Shown: positions 27,073 to 38,400, counted from the first letter of the stretch. The stretch is 64,000 nt of DNA from Stenotrophomonas indicatrix (GCA_041545745.1 CP168152.1:1734001-1798000), one strand, 5' to 3'. Notes: generated from the letters alone by a model not told the origin. A program made the numbers and translations.

Positions 27073-28072
27073 GTGGCAGCTCCTGCTACATCGTGTTCAA
27101 CATCGCTGGCATAGGCAGCGGCACCCAGCAGCCCGGGGCAGGGGTGCATGATGGCCAGCGACGGTACCCGGCCCATGATCGAAGAGAACCGGCCCTTGTG
27201 CTCGAAGCGCTGGCGGAAACCGGAATGCTGCAGTGAATCGAGCATCTTCGGCACCAGGCCACCGGTCAGGAACACGCCGTCCCAAGCGCCCTGGATCAGC
27301 ACCAGGTCACCGGCGATGGCGCCGAACACGGCGCAGAACACATCCACGGCACGCATCGCCTGCGGATCACCGAGGGCGGCGCGGGCGGTCACATCCGGCG
27401 GCTGCAGCTGGCCAGGATCGAAGCCGGCCATCTCGCAGACCGCGCGATGGATGTTGACCAGGCCGGGGCCACAGATCAGCCGCTCGTTGGAGACCCTGCC
27501 GAACTGCTCGGAGAGGATTTCCAGGATGCGCACTTCTTCAGGCGTGCCCGGCGGGAAGCTGACATGGCCACCTTCGGTTTCCAGCGGGTAGCTGCGGCCA
27601 TGGCGCACGATCAGGCCGCCGACGCCGAGGCCGGTACCCGGGCCGATCACACCGTAGTTGCGCGGTTGCCCCGGCGTTGCCGGAACCCACTGTGCACCAC
27701 CGATCTGCACTACGTCATCGGGCTGCAGCAGGCCGACGGCCATCGCCTGTGCGGCGAAGTCGTTGATCAGGTGCAGTTCGTCGAAACCGAGCATCGCCGC
27801 AGTGCGGTTGCGCGAGATCACCCACGGATGATTGGTGATGCGTGCTTCATCGCCATCAACGCGGCCGGCCACTGCGAACACGCCACGGCGTGCGGTGGCG
27901 CCGGCCTGTTCCAGATAGTGGCGGGCGGCATCGCCCAGCGAAGGGAACTGGGCCACCGCGAACTCGCGGATGCTGTCCTTCAGCAAGGGGGCGTCCAGCG
28001 AGGTATCGGCCAGGGCGAAGCGGGCGTTGGTACCGCCGATGTCGGCGACCAGCACGGGCTGCGAGCTGGCAC

Positions 28073-28076
<4 letters not shown>
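27069..28076 (-). CDS. glk: glucokinase
   Basis: A 335-residue ATP-dependent hexokinase of the bacterial Glk family, making glucose 6-phosphate in the cytosol. The phosphate-binding motif is VADIGGTNARFALAD, the sugar site includes LINDFAAQAMAV, and GPGTGLGVGGLIV and FLTGGLVPKML mark the second nucleotide-binding region. The start ATG 28076 overlaps the zwf stop, and the stop overlaps pgl, so three enzymes are translationally coupled. Confidence 0.95.
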
Positions 28077-29509
<1,433 letters not shown>

Positions 29510-29530
29510 CGCTCGAGTTTCAGATCCGGG

Positions 29531-29544
29531 TGACATCGTTGTCA
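29531..29544. promoter_or_regulatory. LacI-type operator-like dyad upstream of zwf
   Basis: TGACATCGTTGTCA has six of seven base pairs symmetric around a central CG, the geometry of LacI/GalR-family sites. It lies 22-35 bp before the zwf start, where a bound repressor would block transcription. The regulator is not in the window. Confidence 0.5.
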
Positions 29545-29716
29545 ATCGCTTCATGGCTGGGTTCGGGGGACATCCGCGCAACTGCCTGTCCGAGGCTCAT
29601 CTGGATCGGTTTTCCGGGTTGGCGGAGCACCGTTCCAATCGAAACCACTACAGCGGCAACCCTTCGTTCGGTCGACGATGCAGGTCGGCGCGCACCGACT
29701 GTCGGATAGTGCCACG

Positions 29717-29730
29717 TGAAAACGTTTACA
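29717..29730. promoter_or_regulatory. LacI-type operator-like dyad and -35 region before the MalK-type gene
   Basis: TGAAAACGTTTACA is symmetric at six of seven pairs around CG. Its last six bases, TTTACA, double as a likely -35 element, with TATTCG 18 bp further on. Such overlap is typical of a repressor site. Confidence 0.5.
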
Positions 29731-29861
29731 TGGCAGAATGGGCAACTGTATTCGATTGCAGTGGTCGCCGTCATGCGGCAACCGCGCAATCATCACTGCC
29801 ATCGGGAGGGCCGAGGCAGTCCCAAAAGACAGCCCGGCGTCGGGCGGACTGGATGAGTGAA

Positions 29862-30944
29862 ATGGCAAAAGTGCAGTTGCAGGGTGTGCGCAAGGTCTAC
29901 GACAACGGCCAGGTCGCGGTGAAGGACGCCACGTTCGAGGTGGCCGACGGCGAACTGATGGTGCTGGTCGGCCCGTCCGGGTGTGGCAAGTCGACCCTGT
30001 TGCGGATGGTGGCTGGGCTGGAGGAAATCAGCGGCGGCACGTTGACCATCGGCGATCGCGTGGTCAATGACGTGGCGCCGAAGGATCGTGACATCGCGAT
30101 GGTGTTCCAGAGTTACGCGCTATACCCGCACATGACCGTGGCCGAGAACCTGGCCTTTGGCCTGAAGCTGCGCGGGCATGACAAGGCGACCATCGACAAG
30201 CGCATCAGCGAAGCCGCGCAGACGCTGGGCCTGACCGAGATGATGGACAAGCTGCCCAAGGCGATGTCCGGCGGCCAGCGCCAGCGTGTTGCACTGGGCC
30301 GTGCGCTGGTGCGCGAGCCGGCGGTGTTCCTGCTGGACGAGCCGTTGTCCAACCTTGACGCCAAGCTGCGCCACAGCGTGCGCACCGAGATCGCGCAGCT
30401 GCACCGCAAGCTGGGCACCACCATGATCTACGTGACCCACGATCAGGTCGAAGCGATGACCCTTGGCCAGCGCATCGTGGTGCTGAAGGACGGTGTCATC
30501 CAGCAGATCGATACGCCGATGGCGCTGTATGACCGTCCGGCCAACCTGTTCGTGGCCGGTTTCCTCGGCAGTCCGGCGATGAACGTGCTGCGCGGTACGC
30601 TGCAGGGCGATGCCGGTGGCGTGACCGTGGTTGATGGTGCGTGGCAGGCTCCGCTGGGGCAGGCAACGATCGATCCGGCGTGGCTGCAGAAGCCGATCGC
30701 GGTGGGCGTGCGTCCCGAACACCTGCAACCGGCAGACAGCGAAGACACCCATGCGTTCACCGCGCGCGTCGAAGGCATTGAGCCGGTCGGCAACGAGATC
30801 TTCGTCAACATGAGCAGCGGCCAGCACGCGCTGACCATGCGCGTGGCGCCGCAGTCGCTGCCTGGCGTGGGCGAGGACATCCGGGTGGCGATCCACCCGC
30901 AGGGCCTGCATTTCTTCAACCCGGAAACCGGCGAGCGCCTGTAA
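29862..30944 (+). CDS. MalK/UgpC-family sugar ABC transporter ATP-binding protein
   Basis: A 360-residue CUT1-type ATPase that powers a carbohydrate importer from the cytosolic face. Walker A is GPSGCGKST (37-45), then FQSYALYPHMTV, signature SGGQRQRVALGRAL, Walker B and D-loop LLDEPLSNLDAKLR, and H-loop VTHDQVEAMTL. The C-terminal ~120 residues form TOBE/OB domains, with VGVRPEHLQ. ATG 29862 has GAGTGA just upstream; ATG 29853 is possible. No permease or binding-protein gene is adjacent, so it may energise importers encoded elsewhere, as MsmK does in other bacteria (inference). Confidence 0.9.
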   Translation: MAKVQLQGVRKVYDNGQVAVKDATFEVADGELMVLVGPSGCGKSTLLRMVAGLEEISGGTLTIGDRVVNDVAPKDRDIAMVFQSYALYPHMTVAENLAFGLKLRGHDKATIDKRISEAAQTLGLTEMMDKLPKAMSGGQRQRVALGRALVREPAVFLLDEPLSNLDAKLRHSVRTEIAQLHRKLGTTMIYVTHDQVEAMTLGQRIVVLKDGVIQQIDTPMALYDRPANLFVAGFLGSPAMNVLRGTLQGDAGGVTVVDGAWQAPLGQATIDPAWLQKPIAVGVRPEHLQPADSEDTHAFTARVEGIEPVGNEIFVNMSSGQHALTMRVAPQSLPGVGEDIRVAIHPQGLHFFNPETGERL

Positions 30945-30947
30945 GCG

Positions 30948-31011
30948 GTGGTGCCGGCCGCTGGCCGGCAATCTCATCGATGCGTGGTTGCCGGCCAGCG
31001 GCCGGCACTAC
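30948..31011. repeat. SMAG-type inverted dimer
   Basis: CCGGCCGCTGGCCGG and CCGGCCAGCGGCCGG hairpins face each other, with a GTGG head on the left (variant of GTAG) and CTAC on the right. It occupies the convergent gap between the MalK-type gene and ygfZ. A GTGCGGACC/GGTCCGCAC hairpin follows near 31019-31039. Confidence 0.8.
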
Positions 31012-31068
31012 CCATCCGGTGCGGACCAACGGTCCGCACCCACCGGTGCAGATCCGCACCAACCCGCC

Positions 31069-31944
31069 TCAGCGCGCCAGGCCGTCCAGCAGCGGCATCC
31101 GCTGCGCGGGCGCATCACGCACCTGCAGTTCGCCGTCATTGGTCTCCAGCGGCAGCACCGCCAGTGCCAGATCGCCTGCCACGCTGGCCAGGGTGCCCAG
31201 CGTGGTGCCATCCTGCTGCACGCCATCGCCGGCCTGCGCTGGTGCTGCGGTATGCAGCAGCTGCACCGCGCGCTTGGCCTTGCCGAGGAAATGGGTGCGC
31301 GCGACGATTTCCTGACCGGGGTAGCAGCCCTTCTTCACGCTATAGCCGTTGAGGCGGTCCAGGCCCAGCTGCTGTGGGGTCCACACTTCGCGCTGGCTCG
31401 CTTCCAATCGCGGCAGGCCAAAGCGCAGGTCGGCCTGGCGCCAGGCCAGAGCAAAGGTGGCGTCCCCGGCTTCGTCGCTGGCCGGGAAGGCATCGACCGG
31501 ACCGATGCGCAGCGTGCGGGGAAGTGCGTCGCTGCCAAGGTCCAGCTCCCAGCCGTGGCTGCCGGCCAGCGCGATGGCAGCGCCGGTAGCGGCTTCCGGC
31601 GCAGTAAAGGCCCCGGCCACTGCCAGGTCGGCGTGCACCTGCAATTTCACTTTGCGGCGGAACACGAAGCGCTGCAGTTGCGACGCAATCGCATCGGCAT
31701 CGCTGTCGGCCAGTATCAGCAGCACATGGTCATCGGCCAGCCGCAGCAGCTGAAACACCGCCAGGGTGCGGCCTTTGGCGCTCAGCCACGCGCTCCATTG
31801 CCAGTGCAGCAGGGGCAGGGCGGTCACGTCGCTGCTGAACTGGGCATGGGCAAAAGCAGCTGCATCCACGCCCTGCAGGCTCAGCAATTGATGGCCGGGC
31901 AGGCGCGGATATGCGACGAAAGCAGGGGGAAGGTTGTCAGGCAC
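31069..31944 (-). CDS. ygfZ: folate-binding Fe-S cluster repair protein YgfZ/GcvT family
   Basis: About 291 residues resembling the T-protein of glycine cleavage without its partners. The diagnostic motif is KKGCYPGQEIVARTHFLGK, whose Cys is needed in YgfZ. Upstream are LLSLQGVDAAAFAHAQFSSD and WELDLG. YgfZ acts with tetrahydrofolate in maintaining certain Fe-S enzymes, including some MiaB-type and respiratory proteins. No ATG fits; the GTG at 31944 precedes the first conserved residues. It is divergent from the SDH cluster, whose Fe-S subunit could be a client (inference). Confidence 0.85.
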   Translation of the reverse strand: MPDNLPPAFVAYPRLPGHQLLSLQGVDAAAFAHAQFSSDVTALPLLHWQWSAWLSAKGRTLAVFQLLRLADDHVLLILADSDADAIASQLQRFVFRRKVKLQVHADLAVAGAFTAPEAATGAAIALAGSHGWELDLGSDALPRTLRIGPVDAFPASDEAGDATFALAWRQADLRFGLPRLEASQREVWTPQQLGLDRLNGYSVKKGCYPGQEIVARTHFLGKAKRAVQLLHTAAPAQAGDGVQQDGTTLGTLASVAGDLALAVLPLETNDGELQVRDAPAQRMPLLDGLAR

Positions 31945-31983
31945 GTGAACGAGGTCTAAAATTTGTGCGTTGCGAGACCCATC

Positions 31984-32157
31984 ATGATAGGCCAAACAAC
32001 CCCCACTCCCGACGCCGAAGCTGAAGCCCTGCTGGTTCCCCCGGTCCCTGTGCCCGTGGAACAACCAGAGGTGGAAGAAGAATTCGGTGGCCGCGGCGGA
32101 CTCGATCCGGTGCGGTATGGCGATTGGGAAAAAAACGGACGCTGCATCGATTTCTGA
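31984..32157 (+). CDS. succinate dehydrogenase assembly factor 4 homologue (DUF1674)
   Basis: A 57-residue protein whose last 23 residues carry the DUF1674/SDHAF4 signature, here GGLDPVRYGDWEKNGRCIDF. The N-terminal half is Pro/Glu-rich and likely disordered. In mitochondria SDHAF4 binds flavinylated SdhA and promotes joining to SdhB; a bacterial role is inferred. ATG 31984 was chosen over the upstream TTG 31963. It directly precedes sdhC by 57 bp, which strengthens the assignment. Confidence 0.85.
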   Translation: MIGQTTPTPDAEAEALLVPPVPVPVEQPEVEEEFGGRGGLDPVRYGDWEKNGRCIDF

Positions 32158-32214
32158 TCCAGCATTGAGCCAACGCGGCATCATGCCGCCCAGCCGAGAC
32201 AACGAGCCCAGCGA

Positions 32215-32607
32215 ATGGCGACCAGACAACGTCCCCTTTCTCCGCACCTTCAGGTGTATCGCTGGCAGATTCAGATGGCCACCTCGATCCTGCATCGAGC
32301 CACTGGCGTCTTTCTGTCTGTTGGTGCCCTCATCATCGCCGGAGGCCTGTTGGCTCTGATGATGGGGCCCGAATCCTGGAACTGCTTCACCGGCCATGCC
32401 GGGGCCTGGTATGGCCGCGTGTTCCTGTTCGCGTGGACATGGTCGTTCGCCTATCACCTGTGCAATGGCATCCGCCATATCGTGCAGGACTTCGCGATCG
32501 GATTCCGCATTGCCACCTTCATCCGCAGCAGCTGGATGTCGGTGATCGGCAGCCTGCTGATCACCCTGGCGGTGTGGGCCTATGTGATGTTCGGAGGTGC
32601 CGCGTGA
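32215..32607 (+). CDS. sdhC: succinate dehydrogenase cytochrome b556 subunit
   Basis: A 130-residue membrane anchor with three helices. It has the quinone-site segment SPHLQVYRWQ and ILHRATGVFL, and the heme-ligand region WSFAYHLCNGIRHIVQDF with its conserved His. It anchors SdhAB and helps pass electrons to ubiquinone. Its stop overlaps the sdhD GTG start. Confidence 0.96.
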   Translation: MATRQRPLSPHLQVYRWQIQMATSILHRATGVFLSVGALIIAGGLLALMMGPESWNCFTGHAGAWYGRVFLFAWTWSFAYHLCNGIRHIVQDFAIGFRIATFIRSSWMSVIGSLLITLAVWAYVMFGGAA

Positions 32608-32990
32608 GCAAGTTCCGTACCCCGTTGAAGGGCGTGCGCGGTCTCGGTTCGGCCAAGACCGGCACCGAGCACTTCGTGCATCAGCGCCTGACTGCCGCCG
32701 CACTGGTGGTGCTGGGCATCTGGTTCCTGGTGTTCGTGCTGGGCCTGTTGGGCTCGGATTACGTGACCGCCACTGCCGCGATCGCCAAGCCGTGGAACGC
32801 CGTTCCGCTGATCGGCCTGCTGATCGCCATGTTCTGGCACGCCCAGCTCGGCCTGCAGGTCGTGCTGGAGGACTACATCCACGAATCGCTGCTGGCCCTG
32901 GTGCTGCAGACCGCGGTGAAGTTCGTTGCCGTGCTCGGCATGATCGTCAGTGTGTTTGCGGTGGGCCGCATCGCCCTCGGCGTTGCCTGA
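32604..32990 (+). CDS. sdhD: succinate dehydrogenase membrane anchor subunit
   Basis: A 128-residue second anchor with three helices, beginning SKFRTPLKGVRGLGSAKTG. The heme and quinone region is MFWHAQLGLQVVLEDYIHES. The start is GTG at 32604 with GGAGG eight bases upstream, overlapping the sdhC stop in GTGA; the longer open frame within sdhC has no anchor character. sdhA follows after 31 bp. Confidence 0.95.
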   Translation: MSKFRTPLKGVRGLGSAKTGTEHFVHQRLTAAALVVLGIWFLVFVLGLLGSDYVTATAAIAKPWNAVPLIGLLIAMFWHAQLGLQVVLEDYIHESLLALVLQTAVKFVAVLGMIVSVFAVGRIALGVA

Positions 32991-33021
32991 GCCCAGGCGC
33001 CAAGACAGGAATCCAGACTAG

Positions 33022-34812
33022 ATGTCCGCTTACAAGATTACCGAACACAAGTACGACATGGTCGTGGTGGGCGCCGGCGGCGCCGGCCTGCGTGCCACGT
33101 TCGGCCTGGCCGCCAAGGGCCTGCAGACCGTGTGCCTGACCAAGGTCTTCCCGACCCGGTCACACACCGTCGCCGCCCAGGGCGGTATCTCCGCCGCGCT
33201 CGGAAACATGGGCGAGGACGACTGGCGTTACCACTTCTTCGACACCATCAAGGGTTCGGACTGGCTGGGCGACCAGGACGCCATCGAGTACATGTGCCGT
33301 GAAGCGATTCCGGCGATCATCGAGCTCGAGCACTACGGCGTGCCGTTCAGCCGCACCGCCGAAGGCAAGATCTACCAGCGTCCGTTCGGTGGCATGACCA
33401 CCCAGTACGGTGAAGGCCCGGCGGCGCAGCGTACCTGCGCGGCGGCCGACCGTACCGGCCACGCAATGCTGCACACGCTGTACCAGCAGTCGCTGAAGCA
33501 CGACGCACGCTTCATGATCGAGTACTTCGCACTCGACCTGATCTTCGATGACGAAGGTGCCTGCCGCGGCGTGCTGGCGTTGGACATGTCCGACGGCACC
33601 CTGCACCTGTTCCGCGCCCAGGGCGTGGTGCTGGCCACTGGTGGCTACGGCCGCGCCTACTTCAGCGCCACCTCGGCGCACACCTGCACCGGCGACGGTG
33701 GCGGCCTGGCCATGCGCGCCGGCATCGCCATGCAGGACATGGAGTTCGTGCAGTTCCATCCGACCGGCATCTACGGCGCCGGCTGCCTGATCACCGAGGG
33801 TGTCCGCGGTGAAGGCGGCATCCTGCGCAACAGCAGCGGCGAGCGCTTCATGGAGCGCTACGCACCGCACTACAAGGATCTGGCGTCGCGCGACGTGGTC
33901 AGCCGTTCGATGACCATCGAGATCCGCGAAGGCCGCGGCGTCGGCGAGCACAAGGACCACATCCTGCTCGACCTGACCCACCTCGGCCCGGGCGTGATCG
34001 ACGACAAGCTGCCGGGTATCGCCGAAAGCGCCCGCATCTTCGCTGGCGTCGACGTGCACAAGCAGCCGATCCCGGTGATCCCGACCGTGCACTACAACAT
34101 GGGCGGCATCCCGACCAACTACCACGGTGAAGTGGTGCAGAGGGTCGGTGACAACGACAATGCGGTCGTGCCGGGCCTGTACGCCATCGGCGAAGCGGCC
34201 TGCGTTTCGGTGCACGGCGCCAACCGCCTGGGCTCGAACTCGCTGCTGGATCTGGTGGTGTTCGGGCGTGCGGTGGCCAATCGTTGCGCTGCGACGATCA
34301 CCCCCGGCGCCTCGCACAAGACCCTGCCGGCCGACGCCTGCGACAAGGCGCTGGGCCTGCTGGACAAGCTGCGCCACGCCAACGGCGATACCCCGACTTC
34401 GGTCATCCGCGATCGCATGCAGCGCACCATGCAGGCCGACGCGGCGGTCTTCCGTACCAGCCAGACGCTGAAGGAAGGCTGCGAGAAGATGGACAAGATC
34501 TTCGACTCGTTCCAGGACGTGAAGGTCTCCGACCGTTCGCTGGTCTGGAACTCGGACCTGATCGAGACCTACGAGCTGAACAACCTGCTGCTGAACGCGG
34601 TGGCGACGATCAACTCGGCCGAGCAGCGCAAGGAAAGCCGCGGCGCACACGCGCACGAGGACTTCCCTGACCGCGACGACGTCAATTGGCAGAAGCACAC
34701 CCTGGTCAGCGTGGACGAGAAGGGCAAGTGCAGCTTCGACTACCGTCCGGTGCACATGTACACGTTGACCGATGACGTGTCCGTGGTGCCGCCGAAGCCG
34801 CGCGTGTACTGA
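33022..34812 (+). CDS. sdhA: succinate dehydrogenase flavoprotein subunit
   Basis: A 596-residue catalytic subunit oxidising succinate to fumarate. The FAD fingerprint is [16 protein letters not shown], and the covalent FAD attachment is H48 in [12 protein letters not shown]. Substrate residues lie in [20 protein letters not shown], and [18 protein letters not shown] is also present. Length is standard. It is followed after 66 bp by sdhB. Confidence 0.97.
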   Translation: MSAYKITEHKYDMVVVGAGGAGLRATFGLAAKGLQTVCLTKVFPTRSHTVAAQGGISAALGNMGEDDWRYHFFDTIKGSDWLGDQDAIEYMCREAIPAIIELEHYGVPFSRTAEGKIYQRPFGGMTTQYGEGPAAQRTCAAADRTGHAMLHTLYQQSLKHDARFMIEYFALDLIFDDEGACRGVLALDMSDGTLHLFRAQGVVLATGGYGRAYFSATSAHTCTGDGGGLAMRAGIAMQDMEFVQFHPTGIYGAGCLITEGVRGEGGILRNSSGERFMERYAPHYKDLASRDVVSRSMTIEIREGRGVGEHKDHILLDLTHLGPGVIDDKLPGIAESARIFAGVDVHKQPIPVIPTVHYNMGGIPTNYHGEVVQRVGDNDNAVVPGLYAIGEAACVSVHGANRLGSNSLLDLVVFGRAVANRCAATITPGASHKTLPADACDKALGLLDKLRHANGDTPTSVIRDRMQRTMQADAAVFRTSQTLKEGCEKMDKIFDSFQDVKVSDRSLVWNSDLIETYELNNLLLNAVATINSAEQRKESRGAHAHEDFPDRDDVNWQKHTLVSVDEKGKCSFDYRPVHMYTLTDDVSVVPPKPRVY

Positions 34813-34878
34813 TCCGACCCCGCCTAACATGCAATCCGCGCCCTAGGGCGCGGGCCGCCTGAGCCAACGAGAGCAGCC

Positions 34879-35664
34879 ATGGCCGAGTTTTCACTCCCCA
34901 AGAATTCCAAGATCACGAAGGGCAAGCACTTCCCCGCCAAGACCGGCGGCAAGAACGTGCGCACCTTCAAGATCTACCGCTGGAGTCCGGACGACGACAG
35001 CAATCCGCGCACCGATACCTATGACGTCGATCTGGACGCCTGCGGCCCGATGGTCCTGGACGCGCTGATCAAGATCAAGAACGAGATCGATCCGACCCTG
35101 ACCTTCCGCCGCTCGTGCCGCGAAGGTATCTGTGGTTCGTGCGCGATGAACATCGACGGCACCAACACCCTGGCCTGCACCCGAGCCATCTCGGACTGCG
35201 GCAAGAAGGAAGTGCCGATCTACCCGCTGCCGCACATGAATGTGGTCAAGGATCTGGTTCCGGACCTGACCCACTTCTACGCGCAGTACGCCTCGATCAA
35301 GCCGTGGATCCGCACCCAGACCCCGGCACCGCCGGACCGTGAGCGCCTGCAGTCGCCGGAAGACCGCAAGAAGCTCGATGGTCTGTACGAGTGCATCCTG
35401 TGCGCGTGCTGCTCGACAAGCTGCCCGAGCTACTGGTGGAACGGCGAGCGTTACCTGGGCCCGGCGATCCTGCTGCAGGCCTACCGCTGGATCATCGATT
35501 CGCGCGACGAGGACACCGGTGCGCGCTTGGACGATCTGGAAGATCCGTTCAAGCTGTATCGCTGCCACACCATCATGAACTGCGCCCGGACCTGCCCGAA
35601 GGGCCTGAACCCGGCATTGGCGATCGCCGAGATCAAGAAGCTGATGATGGAACGCCGCGCCTGA
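34879..35664 (+). CDS. sdhB: succinate dehydrogenase iron-sulfur subunit
   Basis: A 261-residue electron-transfer subunit. The [2Fe-2S] ligands are in [16 protein letters not shown] and TLACTR. The [4Fe-4S] and [3Fe-4S] ligands are in [17 protein letters not shown] and [11 protein letters not shown]. The N-terminus is about 25 residues longer than in E. coli and basic, as in many alphaproteobacterial and Xanthomonad SdhB. GAGAGCAGCC precedes the ATG. Confidence 0.97.
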   Translation: MAEFSLPKNSKITKGKHFPAKTGGKNVRTFKIYRWSPDDDSNPRTDTYDVDLDACGPMVLDALIKIKNEIDPTLTFRRSCREGICGSCAMNIDGTNTLACTRAISDCGKKEVPIYPLPHMNVVKDLVPDLTHFYAQYASIKPWIRTQTPAPPDRERLQSPEDRKKLDGLYECILCACCSTSCPSYWWNGERYLGPAILLQAYRWIIDSRDEDTGARLDDLEDPFKLYRCHTIMNCARTCPKGLNPALAIAEIKKLMMERRA

Positions 35665-35683
35665 TACGGCCCGGCTGTACCCG

Positions 35684-35739
35684 GTAGAGCCACGCCACGC
35701 GTGGCTGCACCTCCCAGCAGAGCCACGCCATGCGTGGCT
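35684..35739. repeat. SMAG-type direct pair inside the sdh cluster
   Basis: Two AGAGCCACGCC hairpins, with GCGTGGCT second halves, stand in direct orientation between sdhB and sdhE. The first is headed GTAG; the second keeps only CAG. Lying between co-directed genes, they could set mRNA 3' ends and lower sdhE expression (inference). Confidence 0.75.
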
Positions 35740-35761
35740 TTGCTGTATCTGGAGAGACACG

Positions 35762-36010
35762 ATGGAAGAAGATGTTCTGTTGAAGAAGCTGCGCTGGCGT
35801 TGCCGGCGCGGCATGCGCGAACTGGACCAGTTGTTCGGTCGCTACCTGGACCGCGAATGGAGCAGTGCGCCGACCGAAGAGCGCGAGGTTTTCCTGTTCC
35901 TGCTCGATTGCGAGGACGATAAGTTGTGGCGCTGGTTCATGGGCTACGAGGCCTGCCCACATGCGCACGCCGTCCCCCTCATGCACAAGATCCTCGCCCT
36001 CAAGCCTTGA
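35762..36010 (+). CDS. sdhE: FAD assembly factor SdhE
   Basis: An 82-residue protein of the YgfY/SDHAF2 family, needed for covalent flavinylation of SdhA. The conserved patch is [16 protein letters not shown] (RGxxE motif), followed by [17 protein letters not shown]. Length is typical. It lies downstream of sdhB and overlaps the next gene by 50 bp. Confidence 0.95.
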   Translation: MEEDVLLKKLRWRCRRGMRELDQLFGRYLDREWSSAPTEEREVFLFLLDCEDDKLWRWFMGYEACPHAHAVPLMHKILALKP

Positions 36011-36410
36011 GTGGCGCCCGTCGCGGCTGCAGGCCTGCGCACAGCTGAGCGTGCTGCTGGCCGCGCCGTGGCTGTTGCGCGCTTCGGATCTGCCGCCGGC
36101 GCACCTTGTTCCCGTACTGATCGGGGTCTGGGTGCTGGGCCTGGCCGAACTGGCGTGGCGCCTGCAGCGGCCCCGCGCCATGCTGCGGCTGCCGCCCCTG
36201 CCTGAGCCGCTGCGCGTGGACGGGCAGGATATTCCCGAGCCGCGACTGGTAGTGCGCGGGCCCTGGCTGCTGCTGCAGTGGCGTGATGGCCGGCGTCGCA
36301 GGCGCCTGTTGTTCTGGCCGGACGTGCTTGATCGCGTACAACGACGTGAACTGCGACTGGCCGTGGCCGCACGAAGCGTTTCCCGTCGGCCCCGGTCGGT
36401 GGCACCATAG
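35961..36410 (+). CDS. YgfX-like membrane protein
   Basis: A 149-residue protein with two adjacent membrane segments (about residues 25-60, [19 protein letters not shown] and [15 protein letters not shown]), then a basic soluble domain with [20 protein letters not shown]. This layout, and its place after sdhE, match YgfX/CptA of the E. coli ygfY-ygfX pair. Start ATG 35961 lies within sdhE in another frame. Sequence similarity to YgfX is weak by eye, so the assignment rests partly on position. Confidence 0.65.
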   Translation: MRTPSPSCTRSSPSSLEWRPSRLQACAQLSVLLAAPWLLRASDLPPAHLVPVLIGVWVLGLAELAWRLQRPRAMLRLPPLPEPLRVDGQDIPEPRLVVRGPWLLLQWRDGRRRRRLLFWPDVLDRVQRRELRLAVAARSVSRRPRSVAP

Positions 36411-36433
36411 GCTGAATCGACTGGCGTGCCTGC

Positions 36434-37675
36434 ATGTTCAAACCCATTCCCGTGGCAATCGGCCTGCGCTACCTGCGCGCCAAGCGCCGCAACGGCTTCA
36501 TCTCCTTCATTTCGATGGCATCGATCCTGGGCATCGCGCTCGGGGTGACGGTGCTGATCACCACGCTGGCGGTGATGAGCGGTTTCCAGAAGGAAATCCG
36601 CAGCCGCCTGCTGCAGATGACCGCACACACCACCATCAGCCGCGACGGTGAACCGATGCCGGACTGGATGCGCGTGGTCGATGTGGCCAGCAAGGATCCG
36701 CGCGTGGCCGGTGCTGCGCCGTATATCGAGATCCAGTCGATGATCAGCGGCCCGCGTGTGCAGGGTGCGATCATCCAGGGTATCGATCCGGCGCTGGAGC
36801 CGAAGGTGTCGGTGATCGACAAGAAGGTCACCAAGGGCAGCTATGGCAGCCTGACCCCGGGCAGCTTCAACCTGTTGCTGGGCAAGGAACTGGCCGTCTG
36901 GCTTGGCGTGGACGTCGGTGACCAGGTGCTGGTGACCTTTGCAGAAGTGCAGGGCACGCCGGCCGGTGCGGTGCCACGGATGAAACGCTTCACCGTCAGC
37001 GGCATCTTCGAGGCCGGTTACAACGAAGTCGATCGCGGTGTGGGTTTTGCCAACATGAAAGACCTGGAGCGCGTACTGCGTTCCGATGGCGCCACCGGCG
37101 TCCGCCTGAAACTGCATGACATGGACCGCTCGCTGGAGGTGGGCGTGGACCTGGCGCAGAACCTCGGCGGCGCCTATCGGGTCAGCGACTGGACCCAGCA
37201 GAACGCCAACCTGTATCACTCGCTGCGCATGGAAAAAGTGGTGATGGGCATCCTGCTCTCGCTGATCATCGCCATGGGCGCGTTCAACCTGGTGTCCTCG
37301 CAGGTGATGCTGGTGACCGACAAGCAGGCCGATATCGCGATCCTGCGCACCCTCGGCCTGACCCCGGGCGGAGTGATGCAGGTGTTCATGGTGCAGGGCT
37401 CGCTGATCGGCATTTTCGGCACGCTCGCCGGCCTGATCGGCGGCATCACCCTGACCTTGAATCTTGAGCGCATCCTCGGCGCCATCGAGTCCGTGTTCAA
37501 CGTCAAGCTGCTGCCGGAGGACGTGTACTACATCACCGGCCTGCCCACCGACATGCAGACCAGCGACATCGTGGTGATCACCCTGATCGCGCTGCTGATG
37601 AGCTTCCTGGCCACTTTGTATCCCGCCTGGCGGGCAGCACGCACCCAGCCGGCGGAGGCCCTGCGCTATGAATAA
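36434..37675 (+). CDS. lolC: lipoprotein-releasing ABC transporter permease LolC/LolE family
   Basis: A 413-residue inner-membrane permease that extracts lipoproteins for LolA. Typical is the N-terminal [20 protein letters not shown], a first membrane helix ([20 protein letters not shown]), a large periplasmic domain of about 220 residues, and three C-terminal helices ending [18 protein letters not shown]. Only one permease gene is present here, so it may act as a LolF-type homodimer or pair with a distant partner. It overlaps lolD by 8 bp. Confidence 0.92.
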   Translation: MFKPIPVAIGLRYLRAKRRNGFISFISMASILGIALGVTVLITTLAVMSGFQKEIRSRLLQMTAHTTISRDGEPMPDWMRVVDVASKDPRVAGAAPYIEIQSMISGPRVQGAIIQGIDPALEPKVSVIDKKVTKGSYGSLTPGSFNLLLGKELAVWLGVDVGDQVLVTFAEVQGTPAGAVPRMKRFTVSGIFEAGYNEVDRGVGFANMKDLERVLRSDGATGVRLKLHDMDRSLEVGVDLAQNLGGAYRVSDWTQQNANLYHSLRMEKVVMGILLSLIIAMGAFNLVSSQVMLVTDKQADIAILRTLGLTPGGVMQVFMVQGSLIGIFGTLAGLIGGITLTLNLERILGAIESVFNVKLLPEDVYYITGLPTDMQTSDIVVITLIALLMSFLATLYPAWRAARTQPAEALRYE

Positions 37676-38381
37676 GGTCTTCAACCGCGGCGATGAAGTG
37701 ATCCGTGCCGAAGTACTGGGCAAGACTTACGCTGAAGGGCGCATGCAGACCCCGGTGTTCGATGGCCTGGACCTGACGGTGACCGCAGGCGAGACGGTTG
37801 CGATCATCGGCGCCTCCGGTGCCGGCAAGAGCACGCTGCTGCATCTGCTCGGTGGGCTGGATACGCCCACCGCGGGCGAGGTCTATGTCACCGGCCAGCG
37901 CATGTCCGCGCTGTCTGATACCTCGCGCGGCCTGCTGCGCAACCAGGCGCTGGGTTTCGTCTACCAGTTCCACCATCTGTTGCCGGAATTCACCGCGCTG
38001 GAAAACGTGATGATGCCGGTGATGCTGGCCGGTACAGCGGTGGCGGAGGCCAGCTCGCGCGCCACTGCGCTGCTGGAATCGGTCGGCCTCGGCCATCGCC
38101 TGGATCACAAGCCCGGCGAATTGTCCGGTGGCGAACGCCAGCGTGCTGCAGTGGCGCGCGCGTTGGTCAATCACCCGGCCTGCGTGCTGGGTGACGAGCC
38201 GACCGGCAACCTGGATGACCGCACGGCCGCGACCGTGTTCGAGCTGATGCTCGAGCTCAATCGTGCCCGCCACACCAGCCTGGTACTGGTCACCCATGAC
38301 CGCTCGCTGGCGCGACGCCTGGACCGTGTGCTGGAGTTGCGCGAAGGGCGCCTGCACGCGCTGGCCCACGCCGACGTCTGA
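37668..38381 (+). CDS. lolD: lipoprotein-releasing ABC transporter ATP-binding protein
   Basis: A 237-residue ATPase of the MacB/LolD group. Walker A is [12 protein letters not shown], the Q-loop lies in [18 protein letters not shown], the signature is [16 protein letters not shown], Walker B is [15 protein letters not shown], and the switch His is in [11 protein letters not shown]. It shares ATGAATAA with the end of lolC, so stoichiometric expression is expected. Confidence 0.95.
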   Translation: MNKVFNRGDEVIRAEVLGKTYAEGRMQTPVFDGLDLTVTAGETVAIIGASGAGKSTLLHLLGGLDTPTAGEVYVTGQRMSALSDTSRGLLRNQALGFVYQFHHLLPEFTALENVMMPVMLAGTAVAEASSRATALLESVGLGHRLDHKPGELSGGERQRAAVARALVNHPACVLGDEPTGNLDDRTAATVFELMLELNRARHTSLVLVTHDRSLARRLDRVLELREGRLHALAHADV

Positions 38382-38400
38382 GCGGGCTGGGCCCGCTTTG

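Larger units (their letters stand above)
29510..29861. other. 352-bp divergent regulatory region between zwf and the MalK-type gene
   Basis: No gene was seen. It holds two 14-bp operator-like dyads with central CG (29531-29544 near zwf, 29717-29730 near the MalK-type gene). Next to the second lies a possible promoter: TTTACA at 29725-29730, an 18-bp spacer and TATTCG. The rest has ordinary composition. Confidence 0.6.

Noticed and set aside
33160..34830. A 556-codon minus-strand open frame opposite sdhA
   Set aside because: sdhA is certain on the plus strand. The antisense product is Val/His/Ala-rich with no motif.
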